Assembly (NCBI GenBank): GCA_047601145.1
Contig: JASGJW010000003.1
Location: forward strand, 1-64,000
DNA: 64,000 bases
Reading direction: 5' to 3'
From: UBA7672 sp047601145
GTDB lineage: Bacteria > Pseudomonadota > Alphaproteobacteria > Caulobacterales > Hyphomonadaceae
The notes below the pieces were generated by a model. It was not told where the DNA came from, searched no databases, and was given only the letters and a program-made list of their open reading frames with translations. Numbering within the stretch: the stretch's first letter is position 1; each line of letters begins with the position of its first letter. Both the position numbers and the translations under genes were made by a program. Of the stretch, positions 56,466 through 63,029 are shown one piece after another.

Positions 56466-56481
56466 TCACCAAATATGGTTA
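56466..56481. promoter_or_regulatory. Dyad motif B (upstream of first passenger gene)
   Basis: TCACCAAATATGGTTA, the most degenerate copy. Ends 9 bp before the ATG at 56491, so a bound protein would block initiation of that gene. Spaced 27 bp from motif A. Confidence 0.55.
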
Positions 56482-56490
56482 CTGCGGGGG

Positions 56491-56922
56491 ATGACGCAGA
56501 AAAATGAAGTCACCCTCAACGCCCTAGTCGCCAAACGGGACCACCTTCTGGTGGTTCGCCGCAACCTGCAATCCCAGATCAAGGCGGTGGACGCCGCCAT
56601 AGACCACCTGGCCCATGCCATCCGGCTCTTTGAGAGCGATGACGCCATCTTCACGGCGGCGGCCAAGCTGGACCGGAAGGGCGCCTTCAAGATCCGCCGC
56701 TTCATCATCGACATACTGCGCGAGGCTGCGGCGCCGCTCGATCCCCGCCAGATCGCTGAGGCCCTGATGGCTGTTCAGGGACTGGACCCCACCACCCACA
56801 ATTACCGGCTGGTCCGTCAGCGGATAGCAGCCTGCCTCTACAAGATGCGGGCGGATGGGGTTGCCCAGTCGGTCCCGGTGGAGAGGTCCAACGCCATGCA
56901 TTGGCGGCTTTCTGAGCTATAA
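56491..56922 (+). CDS. Coiled-coil plus winged-helix-like passenger protein, unknown
   Basis: 143 residues. N-terminal coiled coil at about 10-50 (RRNLQSQIKAVDAAIDHLAH), then a region resembling a winged helix (RRFIIDILREAAAPLDPRQI; LYKMRADGVAQSVPVERSNA). May bind DNA. First gene inside the left end with two dyad motifs in front, so it is probably element-regulated. No family recognised. Confidence 0.7.
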   Translation: MTQKNEVTLNALVAKRDHLLVVRRNLQSQIKAVDAAIDHLAHAIRLFESDDAIFTAAAKLDRKGAFKIRRFIIDILREAAAPLDPRQIAEALMAVQGLDPTTHNYRLVRQRIAACLYKMRADGVAQSVPVERSNAMHWRLSEL

Positions 56923-56968
56923 AACCTGAATCTTTACAGTTCGCTATTCGTTCCGATTGACGCGAATC

Positions 56969-56990
56969 AAAAAAGGCGCCCTCGCGCCTT
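56969..56990 (-). terminator. Terminator for the DUF3800 transcript
   Basis: Read on the minus strand: AAGGCGC, a 4-base loop and GCGCCTT followed by a T run. Perfect 7-bp stem. Located 124 bp beyond the DUF3800 stop, in the gap between two convergent passenger genes. Confidence 0.75.
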
Positions 56991-57113
56991 GACCCAAGTT
57001 ACGGAATCACGGATTCTACACACGGGCAGACAGGCGTCGGACAAACTCCGAGTTGGCCGAAAGGCTGGCAGCACCCGATGCGGTGTGGATCAGGAGCCGG
57101 GGGTCTGCCCACC

Positions 57114-57929
57114 TCATTCCTCGTCGACTATTTCCCAACAGCGCTTGAAGAACTTCTTCTCGCGCGCTGAGGGCTTATTCGGCCCGACCAGGGTGAGCCC
57201 GCAGTTGCGGCTTGTAGCGTTGGACCGCAGTAAATTCTTGCGAAGCCGATTGGCGTATACCTGTTCGGTGTCGCCAAATCGATTGGGTTCGACGGCGTTG
57301 AAAAATGCGCTGGTGACCCAATCCGCCATTTGGAGGCCAGCTCGCTGAGAATGGTCTTCGACTTCGATGCCCTCGATATCAAGTACCGCCCAGTTGGTTT
57401 TACGCGGCGCTTTGAAAATGTCTTTGCCGGCGGCCAGTAACTTCAGATAATCGCGCATGACCTCGTAGTCGGTGCCAGCGCGACGCGAAAAACTGAGGTG
57501 GAGAGTGGCTTTGTCCTTGTCGCGGGCTGCTTTCATTTCGCAAGCCGCAATCAAGCGCTCCAGCTGCCATCGCACTAGATAATTGTAGAGGTACTGCGGC
57601 TTCTTGAAGAGATCTTCATATTGGCTGCCCGGGATGGTTACCTTGTGTGACATCATCACGGCAGCGCCCACAGGTTTTGCCGCTAGTCCACTCGCCAAGG
57701 CGCGCCGCTGGTCGTGCGTTAGCCCGGACCAGTGCAAGTCGGGTTTCTTCTTTTCCGGAAACTTCTCACGCAGCTCCCGCTTCCATGTCGGCAACTTGAG
57801 ATTGTTTTCCTTGGTCACGATGATCGAGCCGATCAGAAACCAGCGCGACTGGCCAAAGCCATCATCGAGCTTCAGCTTTCCGAAGCCTTCGTCTCCGGCT
57901 TCATCGATGTAAGCGTAGTAGTGTTTCAT
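57114..57929 (-). CDS. DUF3800 protein (transposon passenger)
   Basis: 271 residues. N-terminal YYAYIDEAGDEGFG carries the D-E-[AS]-G-D motif of DUF3800, an RNase H-like fold; further acidic residues lie in VLDIEGIEVEDHSQ and LQMADWVTSAFFN near the C-terminus. FLIGSIIVTKEN is the expected second strand. DUF3800 proteins are common on mobile elements and in defence islands; activity is not established. ATG at 57929 overlaps the stop of a small upstream gene. Confidence 0.88.
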   Translation of the reverse strand: MKHYYAYIDEAGDEGFGKLKLDDGFGQSRWFLIGSIIVTKENNLKLPTWKRELREKFPEKKKPDLHWSGLTHDQRRALASGLAAKPVGAAVMMSHKVTIPGSQYEDLFKKPQYLYNYLVRWQLERLIAACEMKAARDKDKATLHLSFSRRAGTDYEVMRDYLKLLAAGKDIFKAPRKTNWAVLDIEGIEVEDHSQRAGLQMADWVTSAFFNAVEPNRFGDTEQVYANRLRKNLLRSNATSRNCGLTLVGPNKPSAREKKFFKRCWEIVDEE

Positions 57930-58105
57930 GGCACATCAGGCGCAGATTGAGGGTTGAGACGCACAACTTCGGGCGCGTCCATCTGCGGGATGTGTTCAAG
58001 AGGAAAAGAATGGGCTTCACTGTCCGACCTCGAACCCAGGGCCCAACGCCCGCCCCCCATTCGCCTAGAGATGGCAGAAATTAAAGGGAAGTCGAGTTCC
58101 GCCAC
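57926..58105 (-). CDS. Small 59-residue protein coupled to DUF3800
   Basis: From a GTG at 58105 (AELDFPLISAISRRMGGGRW), ending HIPQMDAPEVVRLNPQSAPD. The stop overlaps the DUF3800 ATG as ATGA, so the two should be co-translated. The open frame extends upstream to 58192, but GTG 58105 matches the protein-like part. Composition is soluble and charged. No family recognised. Confidence 0.45.
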   Translation of the reverse strand: MAELDFPLISAISRRMGGGRWALGSRSDSEAHSFPLEHIPQMDAPEVVRLNPQSAPDVP

Positions 58106-58159
58106 ATCATGCTGCTCGCGGCGTGGGAACACCGGCGCCCGGCTTGCATTCTTAAAAAA

Positions 58160-58393
58160 ATGACCCAGCTGGCCGACACTGCCCATGTGCAAATGACGCC
58201 GCTAGCCGACCGGCTGGAGCAGCGGTTGGACGCCATTCTTCAATGGCTTGAGCAAAACGCGCCAGAAGCCCGAGAAGAACAGCGGCATCTCGACGCCAAC
58301 ACGACAGAGCGCGCGTACTGGCACTACGGCTATGCCGCTGCCCTTCAGGACATCAGGAATTGCCTACCCGGCAAGAATGAGCAGGTCAGTTAG
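58160..58393 (+). CDS. Small helical passenger protein, unknown
   Basis: 77 residues from ATG 58160. Predominantly helical and acidic (LEQRLDAILQWLEQNAPEAR; AYWHYGYAAALQDIRNCLPG). Divergent from the DUF3800 pair and convergent with the GIY-YIG-like gene 3 bp away. Not recognised; could be a protein-binding adaptor. Confidence 0.55.
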   Translation: MTQLADTAHVQMTPLADRLEQRLDAILQWLEQNAPEAREEQRHLDANTTERAYWHYGYAAALQDIRNCLPGKNEQVS

Positions 58394-58396
58394 TTC

Positions 58397-58750
58397 CTAG
58401 GGGCAGTGTGGGCAGCTACCTGCGTGCCCTATCGGCCTGTCCGGATGGATTTCATTCGCGAGCAACGCGGTGCCGCCGAACAAATGGAACAGCTTGCACT
58501 CCAAGAGATACGCAGCGCGCGCATCCGCAGTGTAGTGGCATTTGAAGTGCTGATAGGTTCCTTCCCGTGCGTGCTGAAGAAGGCGATCACGCAGGTCTTT
58601 ATCCGCCCGGCCAACATAAGAGACGGTGATGCCGCCCTTGCTGTTCTCCTCGCCGAGGATGTAGGCGCCCGGTTTGGTGTCGACCACGAGGGCGACGTTG
58701 AGCGTCTTCAATTCGAATGGCCCGATATCAAGGCCGCTTGCAATGGACAT
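58397..58750 (-). CDS. GIY-YIG-like nuclease domain protein (passenger)
   Basis: 117 residues. PGAYILGEEN takes the GIY place, ITVSYVGRADKDLRDRLLQH the YIG place with its Arg, and DARAAYLLECKLFHLFGG holds the Glu expected for the metal site. Ends NEIHPDRP like small GIY-YIG proteins. The first 30 residues are a short beta extension. Could act in DNA cleavage or regulation; activity untested. Confidence 0.65.
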   Translation of the reverse strand: MSIASGLDIGPFELKTLNVALVVDTKPGAYILGEENSKGGITVSYVGRADKDLRDRLLQHAREGTYQHFKCHYTADARAAYLLECKLFHLFGGTALLANEIHPDRPIGHAGSCPHCP

Positions 58751-58854
58751 TTGAGTTGCGCTCCTTTGGCGCGGATGGCCGAAGGAGCTTGACTGAATCG
58801 ACTCGATGAATCAGGGTCGGTTCGTGCACAGCCGCCTCGGCGGTTTCTATCAAG

Positions 58855-58884
58855 AGGGCCCGGGTTCAGAGCCGGGCCCTTTTC
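58855..58884 (+). terminator. Strong plus-strand terminator without an obvious gene
   Basis: Perfect 9-bp stem AGGGCCCGG / CCGGGCCCT, 8-base loop, then a T run on the plus strand only. The nearest plus-strand gene ends 460 bp upstream with a convergent gene between, so a separate short transcript may end here. Confidence 0.75.
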
Positions 58885-58970
58885 CGTTCGGACCACAGTG
58901 GTCCGACGTGCGAGGCTGGTTCGATTCCGCCCGCTCAACAAATTAAACTCAGGCAAAAATTGCGCGCGAC

Positions 58971-59933
58971 CTAGTCGGCGCGGCGTTGCCAGTATCCGCA
59001 CCACTTCGCCGACTTCGGCGCCTGAGCGGCGGCGTCCGCCAGCATGGAGAATTGACCGCCGTTCGAAGCGCGGCGGAAGTCCTCACGCCATGCAAGCTCG
59101 GTCACGTACGCCTGCAGATGCGGGCCGCTCAGGTGGTGATGTATCCCCTTCTCGGAGCGGCGCACGCGGCTGAAGAATGACTCCGCGCTGTTCGTGCAAG
59201 CGCCGTTAAGGCTGTAGGCCTCCGAGTGATCAATCCGCTTTATCGGGAAGCGAGCGGCGAGCTTGTCCCAGTGGCGGGCCTCATCGGCGTGGACGGTCGT
59301 GCCGAGTTCGATGTGCTGCTTCGCCAGCGCCACGCCCTGCGCTTCCGACTTCACAACGTAGGCACGCGTGCGGCCTTTCCGCTCACGCATGGCGACGATG
59401 ACTTGGCGCTTGCCGGTCTGGTTTTCGAGAAGACGGCGGTCCTTGCGATCCGTGCGCTTGTTGGCGGGCTTCACATAGCCGCCGACATAAGCGCCGTCGA
59501 TTTCAACAACGCCCTTGAGGGCTGAGTTGTCTATCGCGAGGCCGAGGGCCTCACGGATCTTATGGAGCAGGACAAAGCAGGTCTTGTAGTCGTGGCCAAG
59601 GTCGCGGCTCAGGTGGAGGGCGGCATGGCCTTTGACGCCGTTCGAGAAGAGCGCGATCGCGGCGAGGATGTTGCGGACTTCCATCTTGCGAGAATGGAAA
59701 ATGGTGCCGGAGGTCAGGGAAAACTGCTTCGCGCAGCCCTTGCACTTCCAACGCTGATGGCCGGCAAGGTAGTAATGCTCAAGGCAGCCGCAGACCGGGC
59801 AGACCGGCTCGCCATCGGTGTCGGCCCAACGTATCGCCTTGAAGGCCTCGCGGGCTTCGGTTTCCGACATGCGGAGAACCTGGGCCAGTTTCAGCGAGCG
59901 GGCGCCGGGGGTCTTGAGGAAGTGGGTAGCCAT
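58971..59933 (-). CDS. IS1595/ISXO2-family transposase
   Basis: 320 residues, intact. N-terminal zinc ribbon (CPVCGC at about 43-48, WKCKGCAKQFSLTSGTIF), helix-turn-helix region and ISXO2-like DDE core: EIDGAYVGGYVKP, VHADEARHWDKL and HSEAYSLNGACTNSAESFFS. Start lies 7 bp from a perfect TCACC/GGTGA dyad (motif C), suggesting repression of its own synthesis. The only transposase in the element. Confidence 0.93.
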   Translation of the reverse strand: MATHFLKTPGARSLKLAQVLRMSETEAREAFKAIRWADTDGEPVCPVCGCLEHYYLAGHQRWKCKGCAKQFSLTSGTIFHSRKMEVRNILAAIALFSNGVKGHAALHLSRDLGHDYKTCFVLLHKIREALGLAIDNSALKGVVEIDGAYVGGYVKPANKRTDRKDRRLLENQTGKRQVIVAMRERKGRTRAYVVKSEAQGVALAKQHIELGTTVHADEARHWDKLAARFPIKRIDHSEAYSLNGACTNSAESFFSRVRRSEKGIHHHLSGPHLQAYVTELAWREDFRRASNGGQFSMLADAAAQAPKSAKWCGYWQRRAD

Positions 59934-59940
59934 TTGTGGG

Positions 59941-59956
59941 TCACCATGTTTGGTGA
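59941..59956. promoter_or_regulatory. Dyad motif C (transposase operator candidate)
   Basis: TCACCATGTTTGGTGA; arms GTCACC/GGTGAC are perfect over 6 bp. Sits 7 bp upstream of the transposase start codon, over the likely ribosome binding site or promoter. Confidence 0.65.
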
Positions 59957-59997
59957 CTCATACATGAGGCTTGCCGGAATCGCCGTCAAGGGGTAAA

Positions 59998-60013
59998 TCA
60001 CCAAAATCGATGA
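59998..60013. promoter_or_regulatory. Dyad motif D (upstream of DUF6471-like gene)
   Basis: TCACCAAAATCGATGA; extended arms AAATCA/TGATTT are perfect. Ends 16 bp before the ATG at 60030 on the plus strand, and 41 bp from motif C, so it may control both divergent genes. Confidence 0.6.
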
Positions 60014-60029
60014 TTTGTCCGGAGCGCCC

Positions 60030-60341
60030 ATGGTCGCGACGAAAACGAAGCTGCGTAAAGTCCGAATGATACCGGGCGGCGGGCCGATGAAGCAGGAGCT
60101 GAAGGGCGAAAGCGCCAAGCTCCAAGAAGCCTATGAACGGAAGGCCAAGGAAGCCCTGCGGGCCATCATAAAGGATGGCGGGGCCGATTATGCGAAGCTG
60201 CAAGCGGGCCTGAAGCGCCTTGGCGTCGAAATCACGCCAGCGGCGCTAGAGAACAAGATAGCACGCGGGACCTTCTCAGCGGCCTTCCTGCTTCAATGCT
60301 TGGATGCGCTGGGCGTCAAAGCGCTCGCGCTGAGCAAGTAG
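60030..60341 (+). CDS. DUF6471-like small protein, candidate DNA-binding regulator
   Basis: 103 residues from ATG 60030. The C-terminal half (YAKLQAGLKRLGVEITPAAL, then ENKIARGTFSAAFLLQCLDA) matches the DUF6471 pattern, which resembles a lambda-repressor-type helix-turn-helix with RGTFSAAF. The N-terminal 40 residues are very basic. It lies divergent from the transposase with two dyads between, so it is the best candidate for the protein that reads them. Regulatory role is inferred. Confidence 0.7.
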   Translation: MVATKTKLRKVRMIPGGGPMKQELKGESAKLQEAYERKAKEALRAIIKDGGADYAKLQAGLKRLGVEITPAALENKIARGTFSAAFLLQCLDALGVKALALSK

Positions 60342-60350
60342 CGTCGACGG

Positions 60351-60479
60351 CTAGATCCGTTTACCGCCAAGGGTGCCATTGCTGGCCGCTCTGATCAGAT
60401 GACGAACGACAATGACGCCCGAGATCAGCCCGGCGGCGAGCGGGAGGATCAGCAAGGTGATTTCGAATTCGGTCATCAT
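60351..60479 (-). CDS. 42-residue small membrane protein
   Basis: MMTEFEITLLILPLAAGLIS then GVIVVRHLIRAA: one membrane helix with a basic tail. Start at 60479 with GAGGG about 12 bases upstream. Converges with the DUF6471-like gene. Small size limits certainty. Confidence 0.45.
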   Translation of the reverse strand: MMTEFEITLLILPLAAGLISGVIVVRHLIRAASNGTLGGKRI

Positions 60480-60565
60480 GGGGATTAAGCCCTCTATTCG
60501 TTATGCAACTGTTATGGGGCGTGCTTGATCACGATCAAGGTTTACGCCGCGTCCAACTGGTGTTT

Positions 60566-61012
60566 TCAATGTGGCGTCTTTCCGTTCGCGGTAGCGATCA
60601 CCACGTCGATAGACAATGAATTCAAGGCGGAACCGATCAAGAAAGCTAAGCCGGTCAAGAACAGGGTCATGCTCGGGGTCTCGGTGACCGCCGTGCCGTA
60701 CATGGCAGCCGATCCGACGACAAGAACGAGATTCAGGGCCATGAGGCCGCCCACGGAAGGGCCAAGAGCCGAAACGGGCAATATCTCTCGCCGGAGCTTG
60801 GGTATCAGCGACACCATGCTCGCACCGGACATGGCGATGGCGACGAAAAGGATGTCCGGAACGAAATCGGCGACAACGATCTCTGCGGCGCCTCGGGGAG
60901 CCACTGCAACAAAGTGCGCGGCTAGGGGTATCGCTCCAACCAGGGCGGACGATGCCCATTCCCACACGGCCTCCGCAATAGGCTTCTCAGCAACTCGCGG
61001 CACGAACCCCAA
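60566..61012 (-). CDS. Passenger membrane protein, unknown
   Basis: 148 residues, TTG start possible at 61012. Four hydrophobic segments (SALVGAIPLAAHFVAVA; IVVADFVPDILFVAIAMSGA; GGLMALNLVLVVGSAAMYGT; LFLTGLAFLIGSALNSL). No family recognised. Lies 87 bp upstream of the 42-residue membrane protein on the same strand, so the two may be paired. Confidence 0.6.
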   Translation of the reverse strand: MGFVPRVAEKPIAEAVWEWASSALVGAIPLAAHFVAVAPRGAAEIVVADFVPDILFVAIAMSGASMVSLIPKLRREILPVSALGPSVGGLMALNLVLVVGSAAMYGTAVTETPSMTLFLTGLAFLIGSALNSLSIDVVIATANGKTPH

Positions 61013-61090
61013 CGCCCCCCAGAACTCGTTGGCCGGGAATAGAGCCGATTAGATGGCACGAAGCAATCCCGAGACCCGCACGGGGCGAAA

Positions 61091-61106
61091 TCACCATAGT
61101 CGGTGA
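61091..61106. promoter_or_regulatory. Dyad motif E
   Basis: TCACCATAGTCGGTGA, perfect 5-bp arms. Lies in the 230-bp gap between the divergent membrane protein genes, 78 bp from one start and 136 bp from the other. Confidence 0.5.
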
Positions 61107-61242
61107 GGCTGCTTCACTTCAACCCACCGGCTAGTTCCGTTGACTCCCTCGCAGGCCGGCCCTGATTGTTTCCCAATGCAAGGACCGGGGGCAGTCGAGA
61201 CAAACTCAGCAGGGGCGGCTTCACAGCCGCGTTCAGGCTGCA

Positions 61243-62128
61243 ATGTCTGACCGCGATAGGCTGTTCCACCCTGTCTCTGGAAGCCTAGCGGCGGTCATCG
61301 CTCTACTGTTTGCGCCCGCTCTGCTTGATAGGGACGGACTACAGAAGCGGTCCCAGAGTCAGATAGAAGATCAGCGCACCACCGACGAACAGCGCGGCCA
61401 AGCCACCCCAGAAGCGACCAGCGGGCGCGATGAAGCTTCCGCTGATGCGGGCACAAGCAAAGCACCACAGACCACCCAGAGCGAACAGCGCGAAGGTTCG
61501 CCACAGTGGCTCGGGGACACCCCGGTCCAAGCGCTGATGATGGCGGCCACCTTTGGAGGACTGTTGCTCAGCTTGTGGGCCGTCCTTGTTGTTCGTGGCA
61601 CGTTGAAAGCGGCTATGGCGGCCAATCAAGGATTCGAAGAATTCCGCCGAGCGCCAGCTGCGCGCTTACCTGACCTTCGTTGAAATTGATCACGTCGAGT
61701 ATGCGACGGGCGAGGTCCACCTTCAGCCCGTTTGGAAGAATACGGGACAGACCCCTACTCAACGCGTCCGGACAAATTTTGGATATGAACTTCGGGATAC
61801 AGAACTGCCCCAGGATTTTGATTTTCCGGATATTGGTCAGGGAGGGGATTCCGTTTTCAACCTGGGGGCCGGGCAGAAAGTCCACATGGGTGGGCCATTT
61901 CTGAAGGTCCCGGATCGGCTCGCCCTCCAGAGGCAGCAAAAGAAATTCTATTTGTGGGGATGGATTGAATACAGCGATACGTTCCCCGGAACGCAGCGAC
62001 ATAGAACCGAATACTGCTCTCGGCTGATCATGATCCCGGACGGTGGCGGTGGCGTCCGATACACGTGGATGACAACGAGTAGGCACAACGGCGTAGACGC
62101 CGACTGTTTGAAGCAGCCCAAGACATAG
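61243..62128 (+). pseudogene. Membrane-anchored passenger protein split by one frameshift
   Basis: N-terminal half (frame of 61243) has a helix near residue 20, a polar stretch (TSGRDEASADAGTSKAPQTT) and a second helix (GGLLLSLWAVLVVRGTLKAA). A +1 shift near 61,605-61,625 moves the rest to another frame: ERQLRAYLTFVEIDHVEYAT, KVHMGGPFLKVPDRLALQRQ, KKFYLWGWIEYSDTFPGTQR. The corrected protein, about 295 residues, matches a common alphaproteobacterial architecture (two helices, RAY motif, beta domain). Sequencing error or real decay cannot be told apart. Confidence 0.7.
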
Positions 62129-62155
62129 CGCTATTACAACCGCACTCATGTCAGA

Positions 62156-62171
62156 TCACCAACTTTGGTGA
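62156..62171. promoter_or_regulatory. Dyad motif F (right end)
   Basis: TCACCAACTTTGGTGA, a perfect palindrome with 7-bp arms and 2-bp centre. Overlaps the inner edge of the right inverted repeat, mirroring motif A at the left end. Confidence 0.65.
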
Positions 62172-62188
62172 CTTTGCTCCACCATACC
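62164..62188 (-). repeat. Right terminal inverted repeat of the transposon
   Basis: Reads TTTGGTGACTTTGCTCCACC on the plus strand to CCATACC at 62188, followed at once by the direct repeat GCAGATATGC (62189-62198). 24 of 25 bases match the inverted left end. Confidence 0.88.
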
Positions 62189-62422
62189 GCAGATATGCCT
62201 TGCGCAGACGTCGGTTTTGTGGAAGAACAAAGAGCGAACATGCGCAACCGTGCGTGCGTCACCCACTTGTGGATGCTTCACAGCGTCCACAGGTTGGTGA
62301 CGCGAACGCGGCTCCCGCGTGTCGCATGCAGTGGCGGGCGGTTCTACGGTGCCCGCTTGTGTCAGGAACCGGAGCGGCGTGCGGAAAAGCACCTGGGGCC
62401 GGAGTGGAAAAGGACGACGACA

Positions 62423-62920
62423 ATGGCCGGATCGGTCAACAAGGTGATCCTCGTGGGCAACCTCGGACGGGATCCCGAGATCAAGCAGATGCCTTCGGGC
62501 TCCTCGATCGCAAACCTCTCGGTAGCAACATCGGAAACCTGGCGCGACAAGGCCTCGGGCGAACGCAAGGAAAAGACCGAGTGGCACCGCGTCGTCGTGT
62601 TCAACGAAGGCCTCGTGCGCATCGTCGAGCAGTTCCTGAAGAAGGGCTCGAAAGTCTATCTCGAGGGCCAGCTCGAAACTCGCAAATGGCAGGATAAGGA
62701 CGGCAACGACAAGTATTCGACCGAAGTCGTACTGCGTAACTTCAACTCGACGCTGACCATGCTCGACGGCAAGAACGATGGCGCCGGCGGCGGGGATCGC
62801 GCCGAGTACAACCAGGATCGCGCCCCTGCGCGCGGCGCTGGCGCGAAAGGCAAGGGCGGCAAGGGTCCGCAGGAAGACTTCTCCCGCGGCGCCGATTTCG
62901 ACGACGAGATCCCGTTCTAG
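62423..62920 (+). CDS. ssb: Single-stranded DNA-binding protein
   Basis: Coats ssDNA in replication and repair. 165 residues from ATG 62423. OB fold: AGSVNKVILVGNLGRDPEI, SSIANLSVATSETWRDK, TEWHRVVVFNEGLVRIVEQF and KVYLEGQLETRKWQDKDG. A Gly/Arg-rich linker leads to the acidic tip FDDEIPF that recruits partners. The 224 bp between the transposon and this gene include its promoter region, so the insertion may have altered upstream control. Confidence 0.97.
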   Translation: MAGSVNKVILVGNLGRDPEIKQMPSGSSIANLSVATSETWRDKASGERKEKTEWHRVVVFNEGLVRIVEQFLKKGSKVYLEGQLETRKWQDKDGNDKYSTEVVLRNFNSTLTMLDGKNDGAGGGDRAEYNQDRAPARGAGAKGKGGKGPQEDFSRGADFDDEIPF

Positions 62921-63029
62921 GCAATTCATTGCCGCCGGAGCCGGCCGGATTCACGAATTCGGCCGGCCTCCGGAAGGGATGCTTAATCCTCTTGTCGTGT
63001 TCTGATCCTGTATCGGCGGGAGAATAAGA

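Larger units (their letters stand above)
56422..62188. mobile_element. 5.8-kb IS1595-type transposon with passenger genes
   Basis: Delimited by 25-bp terminal inverted repeats starting GGTATGGTGGAGCA (24 of 25 identical), each directly flanked by the same 10-mer, GCAGATATGC, at 56412-56421 and 62189-62198. That is the signature of a target duplication (IS1595 relatives give about 8 bp; two bases may match by chance). Contains one IS1595/ISXO2-like transposase and about eight other genes on both strands. Six TCACC-N6-GGTGA dyads lie inside it. Apart from one frameshift near 61,615 it looks intact. Confidence 0.88.

Noticed and set aside
58905..58950. tRNA or tmRNA 3' end (GGTTCGATTCC motif)
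   Set aside because: The T-stem has a mismatch, no 5' half or anticodon arm can be folded with it, and a terminator directly precedes it.
56412..62198. Integrative element with tRNA attachment site
   Set aside because: No integrase and no tRNA at either end; inverted ends plus a direct repeat and a DDE transposase point to a transposon.
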